Origin: Prorocentrum cordatum
Lineage: Eukaryota > Sar > Dinophyceae > Prorocentrales > Prorocentraceae
NCBI GenBank assembly: GCA_963575745.1
Contig: CAUYUJ010005002.1
Span: 648,479 to 712,478, forward strand
DNA length: 64,000 nt
Direction of reading: 5' to 3'
Positions 52,975 to 63,720 of the stretch are shown piece by piece. The notes beneath the pieces are model-generated. The model searched no databases. It was given only the letters and a program-made list of their open reading frames with translations, and was not told where the DNA came from. Made by a program: the position numbers and the translations under genes. The first letter of the stretch is position 1. Each line of letters opens with the position of its first letter.

Positions 52975-53255
52975 GGGCAAAACTCTCATCCTCCTCAGTA
53001 TCACCACCATCATCGCCATCATCTTCATCGTCAGTTTCACTTGCGGCTTCCTCAAATATCCCTGTGCTGTCAGGTCCTCGTTTGGGACGCGCAGCTCTTC
53101 GCTCCTTTTGACCTCGGGCGAAGGAGGAGGAGGAGGAGGAGGAGGAGGAATAAGAGGTGGGAAGAGGAGGAGGAGGAGGAGGAGGACCAGAGCACACCGA
53201 AGATGCATCAACGATGCTGCAATACACCCTTCCGTCCTGAGTCTTCTCCATTCAT
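52975..53255 (-). other. GGA tract beside an acidic coding-like segment
   Basis: Minus strand reads GRVYCSIVDASSVCSG, a poly-Pro run from GGA (53122-53185), then RPKRGPDSTGIFEEAASETD and DEDDGDDGGDTEEDESFALP. The first part resembles the minus-strand reading after the 33985 GGA tract (GGRVYSNIVGDPLVYTG). Possibly two diverged copies of one sequence; not recognised. Confidence 0.3.
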
Positions 53256-54274
53256 GTCCCATTTATCCCGCTGGCCGCAGCCCGGACAGTTCATAAAAAA
53301 GGCAGCCAGGAAAACAAAGGGAGAGTTTCCATGAAGGGGAGACGGTGCAGGGGAACTTGGGATGGCTAGGGTTAAATCCACATAGATAAGTTGCACTATT
53401 CGAGGTGCTCCGAAGCCCAAGGGGGCTGCCAGAATGGAGGACGACGGACAGAAGATGTCGTTCCTCACTCCAATTTGCGTATTTGTTCCTGCTGGTGGCC
53501 TCCTCTGGCGGAGCGAACCAGGATTGTTAGGAGGAGGAGAAGGAGAAGGGGGAGGAAGAGGAAGAGAAGGAGGATGATAAGAAGGAATGGGACAGACACA
53601 TTGCACATGCACAATTGGATGTGCCGCAATGTGATATACGATATAGCAATGTAAAGCGCTCGATGGTACTGGTCCAGTCTGCGTTGGGTCAGCCTGCAGC
53701 CTGGCCTGAGATCAATGTACTGATGCGAACTCAGTTGGCCCAAATGGCACATGTTTCAGAGTAGCAAGCATGGGGTTCTACTTTCGGGGTGCGTCCAGGC
53801 GCTACTTGACGAATATTCCTGCGTGGTTGCTTCACGCTTGCCCAGACCCTTCCCTCAAGCTTGCCTCGCTTATACCACTCCCAGCAGACACTCCTCCAAT
53901 CTAGTCATCTTGCCATCGGGAGAGGTTGCGAGGAAGGACGACGACGAGGATGACGATGGCGTTTCGTTTTTTTTGTTTGCCATCAACGGCCTCTGCTCTG
54001 AGGCGAAGGTGGCACCTGTCTTGGAGGCGTCCCTCCTGTTGTGCGCGTTGGCACTCTTTGGACACCTGAGATCCCTGGATCTGGCGCGAGGGGGAAGAGT
54101 CGGATGAGGAGGAAGAGGAGGAGGAAGAAGAACACGAGGAGGTGGAGGTGGAGAGGGTGGGAGGCGCGAGCAGGAGCCCCACTGGCCGTTACGCAAGGTC
54201 GCCCGCAGCCATTTGGTTCGCCGCCGTCCCCTGACGAACGAAGGCATGCCTCAGCACGGGACTATGATTCGGCA
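53256..54274. other. No gene recognised upstream of the HPR gene
   Basis: GGA runs at 53528-53575 and 54105-54150. The promoter of the downstream gene cannot be recognised; dinoflagellates lack clear TATA signals. Confidence 0.4.
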
Positions 54275-54817
54275 ATGCGGGTGCAGAGCTTCCCTTCAAC
54301 CACACGCCATGGCAGATTTACGACAGTCGAGGTTGTCGGTGCATGGCCTCCCTGGCCGCGAGCATCGCGAGCATCGTCGGGAGCCTGTCGTGCCCACCCG
54401 CGAGCGGTTCGGGGTTCAGCGGCAGACGCTGCCGGCGGGGCAGCTTTGCAACCTCGGGTCGAGACGAGCCCGTCGACGGAGGCCAGCCGCGCCCGAGTGG
54501 GGACGGCAAGCTGCTCGAACAACAGCCGCGCCAGCCCACGGCCGAGTCAGCTGCCTCGGGCCGTCAGCTCGCGGAGCCTCCGCCGCCAGCTCTACGGGGC
54601 AGGCGGGCAGGGCGCGGTCGCCCGGATCGTGCACGCCAGCCACGAGGACCTCGCCCAGGCGCCGAAGGTCGCGGTATTTGCGCTCCACAGGCTGGCGGCG
54701 CTCGCAGGTGCGCCGCCAGGGCCGCACGCTCGGAGGCAGGCGTCGAGGACCGCGGAGCGGCTCGTCAGCGCCATCGGCAACCCGGAGGGGCTCGATCACA
54801 AGGAGTTCGGGCGTTCC
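54275..54817 (+). CDS. HPR-pseudouridine synthase gene, exon 1
   Basis: Candidate start ATG 54275 (MRVQSFPSTTRHGRF). Ala/Arg-rich, perhaps an organelle targeting region (inference), then ARIVHASHEDLAQAPKVAVF and ALHRLAALAGAPP, the first helical-repeat-like unit, and RLVSAIGNPEGLDHKEFGRS. The exon can end at 54817 with donor GTAATT in phase 0, joining to WAQMVWALARL of exon 2. Other frames are open here, so the 5' limit is uncertain; the repeat-like segment after 54560 is the firmer part. Confidence 0.55.
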
Positions 54818-55168
54818 GTAATTTGGGGGGCGATACATTCAGTAGCGGTTATCCGACCTCCATCCCCATCCCCTTCGAGCCCCCCACCAAATTACCCCTC
54901 CAGTTGGGGATACACCCCTCGAAACCCGAAGGGAACGGCCTATATCCTTCTACCTAGGGGGGTAATTCGGCCAGTGGGGCCCAGGCCACGCCTCTGGGGA
55001 TGGGGATCGGTTAAACGATGCTCATACATGGGGGGCGGTGAAGAAAGGTACTCCTTTCGTGGACCTCAGGGGCCCTGAAGGGGTCCTCTGGGACCCAAGA
55101 GGGGCACGAAAGGTCCACGTTTCTTCGCCCCCCCCGATCGGTCGCCCCCCGCTCAAGCAACGCCCGAG
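54818..55168 (+). other. Intron 1 built from inverted repeats, introner-like
   Basis: The intron opens GTAATTTGGGGGGC (54818-54831), whose inverted copy is GCCCCCCACCAAATTAC (54880-54895), so the donor GT is the first two bases of an inverted repeat. Further GC-rich arms pair CCTCCATCCCCATCCCC (54857-54873) with GGGGATGGGG (about 54997), and CTTTCGTGGACCT with AGGTCCACG (55055-55118). It ends CGCCCGAG before exon 2, in phase 0. Confidence 0.55.
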
Positions 55169-56709
55169 GAGTGGGCACAGATGGTCTGGGCTTTGGCACG
55201 GCTGTCGCACCCGCTGGCATCTGACAGGATCACAGTCGCCGCTACCGCAGGACGGGCGGCGGAGTTTGCCGTGCAGAGCGTCGCCAACGTGCTCTGGGCC
55301 TTTGCAGTCGTTCGCGCAGACCAGTTCACAAGTATCCTTCCACTCGCAGCGGCAGCACATGGACGCATTGCAGAGTTCGGTCAGGAGGAACTGTGTGCCA
55401 TGGCATGGTCGTTGTCCAGGCTGCAGGTGCCCAACTCGGGCCTCGCCGAGGAAGTTTTTACAGGGCTTGCCAGGGAGGCGTTGCGGCGAGACTTGGAGGG
55501 TTTTGGCGCGCAGTCTGTCAGCAATGTGATGTGGGCGCTCGGTGCTTGGGGGCCCACAGCTACGCCGTGTCTTGAGGGGTTCGCCCAGACGCTGGCAGAC
55601 GTACAGCGTTGCGCTTTTCGACGTGACCTTCTTTGGGTGAGCTTCAAGACCCATCAGCTCTGCAATATTTGTTGGGCTCTTGCAGCCAAGGCAGCAGGGG
55701 ACGCAGTCATCGCAACTGCATCAGAGGAGCTCCTGTCGCGCGACCCTCATGACTTTCAGGCACAGGAGATTGTGAGCCTTGTTTGGGCGCTGGGGACATT
55801 TCGGCTGTCCCCCAGCCCCGTGCTGCAGGCCGCAGCTGTGCGGCAGGTGTCTGCTTCCCCTCTTCCTGCCCGCGACCTCGCCAACCTCGCGTGGGCTGCT
55901 GCGCAGGTCCGAGCGTCCGCGGCGCTTGGCGGGCTCGCAGGCCCGCTGTTGCGGTCGGTGAGCGCACGGGCGTTGCAGACGGGCTTGGCCGAGTGGACCG
56001 TGCCGAGCATCGCCAACGTGCTGTGGGCGATCGCAGCCACTACTGCTCGCGACCTCCCGGGCTTCGTGAACGCTGCCGTGGGCACGCTCAGGGTGCGGCG
56101 CCGAGAGGAGGTCTGGGCCCCGAGGCACTTGCCGAGCCTGGCCTGGTCCATGGCCATCCTGCCGCGCAGCGACGTCGACCTCCTGGCGGCCTGCGCGTCG
56201 GCAGTCTCTGCGCGGGCGTCGGAACTGCGCGTGTCTGGGCTGGCCAACGTCGCGTGGTCCCGCGCAGCGCTGATGCTGCCCGACGAGGCGCTCTTCCGCG
56301 CCGTGGCACGCGCAGCCGTGCGGCAGGTGGCCGTGGAATTGCCAGACGAGCTCGCGCGCATGAAGGTGTCGCCAGGTGCATCGCCTGAGCTGGCGGTGCC
56401 TCTTACGCAGTTGGCATGGTCGTTTTCTGTTTGCGGCTTCGACTGTGGCGTTCTAAGCACTGCACGTCAGGCGCTACTGGCCATCGGACGCTGCATGGAC
56501 GCCGCAGCGCCCGAACCCGATCTTCAGCGCTGGCATGACCAGGTGCTTTCGCCAGAAGACTGTACCGAAAGCGGTCATGAACAGTCCGAGCCGAGGGTGG
56601 TCCGGCAGGGGTCAGGATGGTGCGTGCTGCTGAAGCCACCGGATTGGGAGGTTGACACGCGCGAAACAGACAGGGCAAAGATGTTGCAAGGCTCGGCGGT
56701 GGGAGAAAC
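55169..56709 (+). CDS. HPR-pseudouridine synthase gene, exon 2: helical-repeat domain and start of the synthase
   Basis: Over 500 residues of repeats with the ANVLWA signature: AQMVWALARL, QSVANVLWAFAVV, EELCAMAWSLSRL, QSVSNVMWALGAW, HQLCNICWALAAK, QEIVSLVWALGTF, RDLANLAWAAAQV, PSIANVLWAIAAT, RHLPSLAWSMAIL, SGLANVAWSRAAL and VPLTQLAWSFSVC, about every 35-45 residues. This pattern is known from FASTK/HPR-type RNA-binding proteins of mitochondria and chloroplasts. Near the end GWCVLLKPPDWEVDT is the KPxGW-type start of RluA pseudouridine synthases. The frame meets TAA at 56711; a GTAATA donor at 56710 (phase 2) would avoid it and fits exon 3. Start after CCCGAG at 55169, phase 0. Confidence 0.8.
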
Positions 56710-57130
56710 GTAATAAGGCACACAGATGTCCTAAGACTCACTGACGCTCAGACACAATCATACTCAGACTCACTCGCACTGAGATCCACTTATACTTAGA
56801 GCCGCTCTCACTGTGACTCACGGCGCCTCCCCCTCGCTCACTCCCTGCCGCCCTCCATCCTCGCACGTGGACGTGCTTTTCCACTCATGATCAGGCACAC
56901 TCATACTCTACTCCAAGCCACACTCATGCTCAGACCACTCGCGCTCAGACTCATCCACAGTCAGATTCACTCCCACTCAGATTCACTCACACTCAGATTT
57001 ACTCACACTCGGATTTATTCACACTCAGACTCACACACACGGACCAACTCACATACAGACTGGGCACACTCATATGTAGTCGCACTCAGACTGATTCACA
57101 CTCTGACTCACTGCCACTCAGTCTGTCTTT

Positions 57131-59240
57131 TCAGAGCCCCATGCTCATCGCGATGTAGCAGGCGTGGCACTTAGGCAACCCAATGAGGAGCCACCATGGG
57201 GCTGGTCACTCGCTCCTTCGCCGGTTGGCCTGTTTGGTGACACAGGCTTCTCGCTTCAGAGCTGCATGCTCCCTGCGACGTGGCAGACGTGGCATTGGTT
57301 ACCCGAAGGGAGAGCCGCCAGGGGGTAGTACCCTCGCCCGTCGTCGCCCAGAATGTGGGGATGTTTCAGGCGCTGTGCCTATTGCATGGCTCAGACTCAT
57401 TTGTTTTCAGAGCCCAATGCCTACCACGATGCATGATGCGTGGAATTTGATCACCTCAAGGAGGAGCCGCGAGGGGGTAGGGCACTCGCCGATTCGCGGC
57501 CAGATTGTGGGGATGTCTCATGCGGTTTGCCTATTTCGTGGCTTGGCAGGCCTCTTGGAGCGCTCTTGGAGCCTCTTGGAGGCCGGCTGGGCCGTCTTGG
57601 GGCCATCTTGGGCGTCTTGGAGCGCTCTTGGGCCGTCTTGGAGGCCTCTTGGGCCCTCTTGGGAGCTTCTTGGGGCCATCTTGGCTCGTCTTGGGGCCAG
57701 CCTCTGGAAAATCCACGCGATCGGGTCCAAGAGCGCCCAGAGGCTCCGATGTGGAGGCAGAGTGTGTGTGTGTGTTGTTTTTTTGATACAGATGGTGTGT
57801 GGGGGTACCCTCATGGTGTGCGCATGGTTCCGGGTTGGCTGCCGGCCAGGTGGGAGAGGGGGTGTTTATTTTAGGGAACAGTGATAACCCCTCCCCGAAG
57901 GAGAAAAAGGGAAGATAGAAGAGACAACGCTTCAAGCCACCCACGCCCAGAGGGCTGGTGGGATTTGTTTTCAGAGCATCATGCCTCATGCTGACATCGA
58001 TGTACCAGGCGTGGCATTTGAGCACCTTGAGGAGGAGCCGCCAGGGGGTAGGACACTTGTCCTTTGCGGCCAGTGTGTGGAGATGCCTCATGCGGTGTGC
58101 CTGTTTGGTGGCCCATGTTCCTGTGTGTCCAGGGCCACATGTTCATCGTTATGTGGCAGGCAGCGCATTTCAGCACCCCAGCAAGGATCCGCCAGGTGTT
58201 CGGACACTCGCCCCTTCGCGCACACTGCTGGTGCGATGTCTTGTGCGATGTGCCTGGTTGGTGGCTCAGGCTCTTTTGTTTTCAGAGCCCCATGCTCATC
58301 GTTATGCTGCAGACGTGGCACTTGAGCAACCCAAGGAGGAGACACCAGGCTCGCCATGTCGCGGCCGTATGGTGGGACTGTCTCACGCATTTTGCCTATT
58401 GGCGGCTCGGGCCTCCCACTTTTCAGAGCCACATGCGCAATGCGATGTAGCAGGGGCAGCACTTCAGCACCCCAAGGAGGAACCGCCAGAGGGTTTGACA
58501 TTTGCCCGTTCGCACCTAGATTGTGGGGATGTCTCAAGCGGCTTGATTGTGTGGTAGCTTGGATTTCATTGTCTCAGAGCCCATGTACTCACCGCGACGT
58601 AGCAGGTGATGCGTTTGAGCAACCGCCAGGGGGTAGGACATTTGCTCTCTCGCGCCCAGATAGTGAGGGTGTATCTTGCGGTGTGCATGTCTGTGGTTCA
58701 GACGCCTTTGTTTTCAAAATCCCGATGCCCATCGCTATGTAGCAGGTGTGGCATTTGCGCATTTCAAGGAGGAACCGCCTGGGGGCAGGCCAGTTGCCTG
58801 TCGCGCCCAGATTGCCGGAATGTCTCTGGCAATTGCGGGCTTGTTTTCTGAACCCCATACTCATCGCGGTCTAGCAGGCTTGGCATCTGAGGGCTCCAAG
58901 GGTGGAGTCGCCACGGCGTAAGAAATTTGCCGTTCCGTGCGGATCGCCAATTGGTGTTGCATTTGCCCGTTCGCACATACATTGTGGGGATGCCTCGAGC
59001 AGTTTGCTGGATTTTGTGCCTCCGACTCCTCCCCGTTCAGAGCCCGATGATCACCGCGATGTAGCAGGCATAGCACTTGTGCATTCCAGGGCAGCCGCCA
59101 GGGGACGTTGCACTGTGCCAGTTCGCGCACTGACCGTGGGACGTCTCAGACGAAACGCTGGTGCAGGCATCCCTGGCCCGCTCCTTTCAGAGCCTCCAGA
59201 GCATCCTGATGTAGCAGGCACAGCAGATGAACACTCCAAG
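57131..59240 (+). repeat. Tandem satellite of about 150 bp, 12 copies, inside intron 2
   Basis: The core CATGCTCATCGCGATGTAGC and AGGxGTGGCAC recurs at about 57141, 57267, 57415, 57981, 58137, 58291, 58432, 58583, 58724, 58857, 59046 and 59200. Units share TTTCAGAGCCC, AAGGAGGAGCCGCCAGGGGG, CAGATTGTGGGGATGTCTC and GCGGTGTGCC. The array is broken at about 57540-57960. Confidence 0.85.
57540..57960. repeat. CTTGG-block insertion in the satellite
   Basis: CTCTTGGAGCGCTCTTGG-like units (57545-57710), a GT run (57755-57773) and unique sequence separate satellite copies 3 and 4. Confidence 0.6.
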
Positions 59241-59292
59241 GGGGGGGCCGCCAGGATCGCGCACGCGCACACTCACAGACAGAAGTGCTGAG

Positions 59293-59496
59293 AACTGCAA
59301 TGCACATGTTGGGATCTTCGCGTCGAATGGTTCCGAAAGGTGGCCGGCGGCCGTTGTCCGCCTTCTTGCGCAGCACCTTCGACACGCCATTGAGCAGGCG
59401 GGTGGATTTGGACTTTGGCTTCCTGCACCGCCTGGACACGCCCTCGTCTGGACTCATTGTGGCCGCGCTGTCCTTCGAGGCACTCTTCAAGTTGAG
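59293..59496 (+). CDS. HPR-pseudouridine synthase gene, exon 3: catalytic Asp
   Basis: Continues the synthase: RPLSAFLRSTFDTPL, then LDFGFLHRLDTPSSGLIVAA followed by LSFEALFKL. HRLDxxxSG is the RluA-family signature; its Asp is the catalytic residue that isomerises uridine. A phase-2 start joins exactly with exon 2. The end AAGTTGAG|GTCGCT (donor 59497) leaves two bases that join exon 4 to make Arg. Confidence 0.8.
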
Positions 59497-59644
59497 GTCG
59501 CTCGCTGCGCCGCGCGGAGCGGGGGGAGGAGGAAGAAAAATGAGCAGGAGGAGGAGGAGGAAGAGGGAGAGGAGGAGGAGGAAAATGATGATGATGGTGA
59601 GGAGGAGGATGAGGAGGAGGAGAGTGGCCGCTCTGCGAGCTGAG
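59497..59644 (+). other. Intron 3, mostly GGA microsatellite
   Basis: 148-bp GT-AG intron; 59520-59630 is GGA/GATGAT. The junction AG|GT...AG|GTGG restores KL-R-WVAATRGMSRDYLVLC across it. Confidence 0.75.
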
Positions 59645-59738
59645 GTGGGTCGCCGCGACGCGCGGGATGTCCCGCGACTACCTCGTGCTCTGTCACGGCG
59701 CCATCGTCCGCTCAGAGCTCGTCCTGGATGGCCGTGTG
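59645..59738 (+). CDS. HPR-pseudouridine synthase gene, exon 4
   Basis: Reads WVAATRGMSRDYLVLCHGAI and VRSELVLDGR. (S/T)RxYxVLCHG is the strand after the catalytic loop in RluA-like proteins. The end is approximate: phase-0 GT donors lie at 59736 and 59742, both compatible with exon 5. Frame is one base off exon 3, which the 59497-59644 intron explains. Confidence 0.7.
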
Positions 59739-59988
59739 CGGGTGTCCTGCTTTTCTCCAGGCCGCCAAGTGCGGTCTGCGGGGCAGGAGGATCGCGCCAG
59801 GTCGCCGATGCAGCAGTTATGCGGCTCGATGACGCATCGGCGGTGCAGCGGCATCCTTCAACTCCATGTCTTCGGACCTTAACAACTTGTGCGGCCTCCA
59901 GCCTCCGTCTCCTTCATCTCTTCCTTCAACTTCTCCTCCATCTCCTATCCTCTTCCTCCTCCTCCTCCTCCTCCTCCTCCTCCTCCAG
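59739..59988 (+). other. Intron 4, ending in a TCC polypyrimidine tract
   Basis: The last 47 bases are CTTCCTCC then (TCC)n with AG at 59987-59988. The microsatellite takes the place of the polypyrimidine tract. Donor position is approximate. Confidence 0.65.
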
Positions 59989-60180
59989 GTGGATGGCGCT
60001 GGGCCCAGCGTGGTGGCTAAGGACGGGCTGCCCGCGCTGACCATGGTGCGCGTGCTGGGCCACTTCGGCCCGCCCTTGGGCGGCCGCGAGCTGGTCGATT
60101 ACTCGCTGTGCGTGTGCTCGATTGAGACTGGGCGCCGCCACCAGATCCGTGCACACCTCGCTGACGCGGGCCACCCGCTG
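59989..60180 (+). CDS. HPR-pseudouridine synthase gene, exon 5
   Basis: 64 codons, phase 0 at both ends. Reads DGLPALTMVRVLGHFGPP, then LCVCSIETGRRHQIRAHLAD followed by AGHPL. TGRxHQIRxHL is a conserved RluA motif. Donor GTATCC at 60181. Confidence 0.85.
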
Positions 60181-60799
60181 GTATCCAGCGGGGGATTCGC
60201 AACATCAACGCACGGAGCTGTTCCCCATCTGTGGCTTTCCCAAAACAGTGCTTGCCCAATGGGACTCTTCGCTTGGCTGTCGAAAAAAGAGGCGCTGTCA
60301 GGTTTTGCACGGTGGCCGCCTGGGGGCGCATCGTTGCAGCCTCCTGCGTTGGTGGGCCTTTCAATCGGGGGCAGGGGTGCGTGTGGAAGTGTGCGCCAGT
60401 ACCCTGGCTGCGTGGGTGGTGTAGGATCTTGTCCATCAGCTGTTCTTCGTCGGAAGGCGGCTGAAGTACAGCGAAGGCGGGCACGCCGGCAGAAGTTAAA
60501 AGACGCGTTTTCAAGAGATGGCCGTTGTTCCCCACCCGGCAGGTCGGGGTTGCCAGATTTTAGGAAGAGCTCCGGCCTGCCCACCCTGCATACCGCGGCC
60601 GCCAGACCCCACAGGATCCCGAGTTGACCGCCTCGCGTCCTCGACGAATGACGACACCACATCGCGGCCGCCAGGCTCCACAGGATCCCAAGGGTCCCTG
60701 AGTGTCCCGTCCCGCGTCTTCGGCTAATGCCGACACCCTGCATACCAGAGAGCGCTGAGGCAGAGGCGTCACGCCGTTCAGGCGTCCCGGCGTATGAGC

Positions 60800-61500
60800 A
60801 AAGGAGCATGAGCAATCGACATCAAGAGCACGGCAACAATGGGCACATCCATGAAAGCAAACATATAATAACCTAGCAGAGCATATCATAGTACACCACG
60901 ACCTACCATGATATAACTATCACATCATAGCATTACTTTGTCGCATTATCATACCACAATGTCGACACGCATAGCAGAGCACCAAACACCACCCCTAGCC
61001 ATACCATACTACATAGTTCACACAATAATCCATTAGGACTTACGGGCCTCCGCATATTATAGCGTGACATAGCATACCACGTTGCAGGTGACCTACTACA
61101 CTTACCACAGCAACCACCAGCGTCCCATGCCAACTACCATGGCATACCATAACTTTGCTGCTTGACCAGACCATAGCATAACACAGCACAGTATAGCGCA
61201 TCATAACATGACACCACATCACAGGACAGACCAGACCTGGCCATAACAACAACATCGCATACTATACCAGGCTATGACATACCATACCATCACATATCGC
61301 ACCATGCAGACACCTACGTATCTAACACTGCTACCCATACGACATCTCACATCATATAACATAAACACATCCAACACACTGAACATGACAACTATACCAT
61401 GCCAAACCGCTTCATGCTACATAGCAGCGTGACATAGCCTGTCATGCCGCCACACAACAGCCATGAGTTGACATATCAGGACACAGCTGAGTTTATTCTA
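60800..61500. repeat. AT-rich CATAGCATACCA-like degenerate repeats
   Basis: Frequent ATACCA, CATAGCA and CACATCA words; lower GC than the rest of the window. Lies in intron 5. Confidence 0.6.
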
Positions 61501-62175
61501 AGACAACAGAACAGGGCAGAATTGTTCTTTACAGCTGCTTCCAGTACTGAAGCGATTATGCTTTAGCACAGCCAGAAATATCCGAACCACAGAAGATTAT
61601 CCGAGCGTAGCAGCGCATCACCGGATATCGTGAAAAGACTAAGGATCGTTGGACATATTGCAGAAAAGAATTGTTCTTGGTTTACATCAGTGGTTTTATA
61701 CAATGTGTCGTAGAACAATGAGACAGGATGTATCTGACAACAGCGTAGCAGAGCAACTGAGAATCACGAATTTAACCATTATAACAGCAGCTACACAATG
61801 GAATTGTGATTCCCAGTGTAGAACGATTCTAGCTGGAGCGCAATGTTAGAACCAGAGTGCAGCGCCAGGGCATTACATCAGTCCGTGAGAGACTGTATGA
61901 AGACAATATCAGGAGACCCTTGACGATTATGCCCATGAGTAGGAGATAGTATATCCGATCACAAACGAACGCAGCAGACAAAAACAATAACTACGATATT
62001 ATCTAACCTAACAGGGTATTATAGTGCAGTGCAGTGTGCTTGACCGTTGCACAGCATAGCAGGATAGAGTGCAATATATCAGAATCGAAGAACAACTCGC
62101 AGAGCACAACGTACTTCGACGTATTTCAATAGTCCAGGATCGAGCATTCCTGAAGATAACAGAAAGAGAACTTGA

Positions 62176-62600
62176 GCGACCGATTAACGGCGTCCTATCA
62201 AACGCGACGTGCGTGCCGAGGTCAGGCTGGCCACATGAGCAATGAGGCGCAGCAACGACCAATTGGACGACGTATCAAACGTGACAGGCGTATCGACGTA
62301 ACGCCGGCCCGTCAAGAACAGGCCAGGACGCAATACCGCATAATATGATATAACATAACCGAAAATAACATCGTTGACGACTGTTGAATACAGCAGCGAC
62401 CGAATCACTACGCACGATCAAACGCCACATGCGAACCGAAGTGAGGTTGGCCACAGAAAGCATAGATGTACTTAACAGAGCACATGTGATACAATAGAAT
62501 GCAGCAGTGACAGAGCAATGCGTCTTATGAAATGCGACATGCGCGCCGTCTTGGGTTGGCCACCGTAACGAGCAGTACCAGACTCGGGAACAAACGCCAG
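62176..62600. repeat. Irregular repeat, ATCAAACGCGACATGCGTGC core
   Basis: Four related copies at about 62195, 62271, 62418 and 62526, three followed by GAGGTxAGGxTGGCCAC-like sequence. Spacing is uneven (76, 147, 108). Lies in intron 5. Confidence 0.6.
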
Positions 62601-62973
62601 AGACTTCGGTTGGGATCGCTCGAAGCAGAGTAATGCGGATTTGTGGCTGACGTTTTCCTGTGTTCGGCCTCGCGGGGCCCATCTTGGGCCCTAGGCTGTC
62701 AAACACGACTCCGGATGAAGAAGTGGTTCTCGGGAAAGCCCCAGGGTCCTGGACCCGCTTCCTGACGAACGAACAGCACACACGCAGACCCAGGACTGGC
62801 TATGGGTATGAGCGCGGGTTGTCGCGCCCGAGGGGCGCTCCCGCTCCAGCGGGGACCCCCATCCGACAATGCGGACGCATAGCTCCCTCCGTCCACCCCA
62901 TGGGTATGGATGTGTGCTGTTCGGCCGTCGCTCTCCTCAGAAACCCTCCCCCTCTTGCCGAATTGCCCTTGAG

Positions 62974-63247
62974 GTCTGCGACGGGCGCTACGCACCGAGG
63001 CTCCTGGCAGCCGATCTGCGTCTGTGCCCCCGCAGCTTCCTGCACCGCTTCCGGCTGCACTGGGAGGGCGCGGGCGCAGTGGAGGCCCTTCTCCCAGCAG
63101 ACCTTCGGGCCACCTTGGCGGCGCTCCAGCCGCGGTCGGGGCCAGCCGCCGTGGCTCAGCGGAGGGTGCTGGGTGGCGCCCTGCCCGAGGGTTGCCGCGG
63201 CCTGTCCCGCCTGCGACGGGGTAGCGACGCATCAGAAAAGCTGATTC
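62974..63247 (+). CDS. HPR-pseudouridine synthase gene, exon 6 (C-terminal part)
   Basis: Reads VCDGRYAPRLLAADLRLCPR and SFLHRFRLHWEGAGAVEALL then PADLRATLAALQPRSG. This matches the RluA C-terminal strand-helix region (xDxxYG then H-R/L). The reading frame continues to a TAG at 63403, but a palindromic element begins at about 63248, so the true end is either a splice site near 63190-63240 or that stop. I mark the limit before the element. Confidence 0.75.
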
Positions 63248-63412
63248 ACCACCCACCAGACTACCCCGACCCAACTCGCAGGACCCAATGTGCCTTCCAT
63301 TCCCAGTGGGGGGTGTCGTGGAAGAGTGAACAAAACACGTGTGGAACTCGTACCCCCCTCAACCCGAAATTTGGGTCTTCGGGTTGGGTTGGCGTGGTCT
63401 GGTAGGTAGTCA
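63248..63412. mobile_element. Palindromic MITE-like element after exon 6
   Basis: ACCAGACTACCCCGACCCAA (arm 63255-63287) pairs with 63372-63404 (GGGTTGGGTTGGCGTGGTCT) with about six mismatches. It may supply the in-frame stop at 63403. Confidence 0.55.
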
Positions 63413-63424
63413 CTGATTGCGGTG

Positions 63425-63435
63425 GTTACCATCAC

Positions 63436-63505
<70 letters not shown>

Positions 63506-63559
63506 AGCAGCATCAGCATCAGCATCAGCATCATCATCATCATCAGCAGCATCTTCATC

Positions 63560-63619
<60 letters not shown>

Positions 63620-63720
63620 GTCACCATCATTAACGCCATCATCACAATCACCACCACCACCATGATCACCACCAGCATCACCAAAACCATCGTCACCATC
63701 ACTACCATCACCATCATCAT
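63425..63720. repeat. ATC (GAT on the other strand) microsatellite
   Basis: About 295 bp of CAT/CAG/CAC trinucleotides, opposite orientation to the 5570-6640 tract. Confidence 0.9.

Larger units (their letters stand above)
56710..59292 (+). other. Intron 2, filled by satellite repeats
   Basis: Candidate GT-AG intron of 2583 bp: donor AACGTAATA at 56710, acceptor GTGCTGAG before 59293. It contains a CACTCAGACTCA-rich block (about 56725-57130) and the satellite of about 150 bp. Alternatives: the first gene ends at the TAA 56711 and the synthase is separate. The split of one synthase domain across the gap argues for one gene. Confidence 0.55.
60181..62973 (+). other. Intron 5, 2.8 kb
   Basis: GT-AG, phase 0: CCGCTG|GTATCC to CCCTTGAG|GTCTGC. 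It joins GHPL to VCDGRYAPRLL, the expected continuation. It contains a tandem at 60595-60730 (GCGGCCGCCAGxCxCCACAGG twice), an AT-rich part and repeats at 62176-62600. ORFs in it are not coding. Confidence 0.75.
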
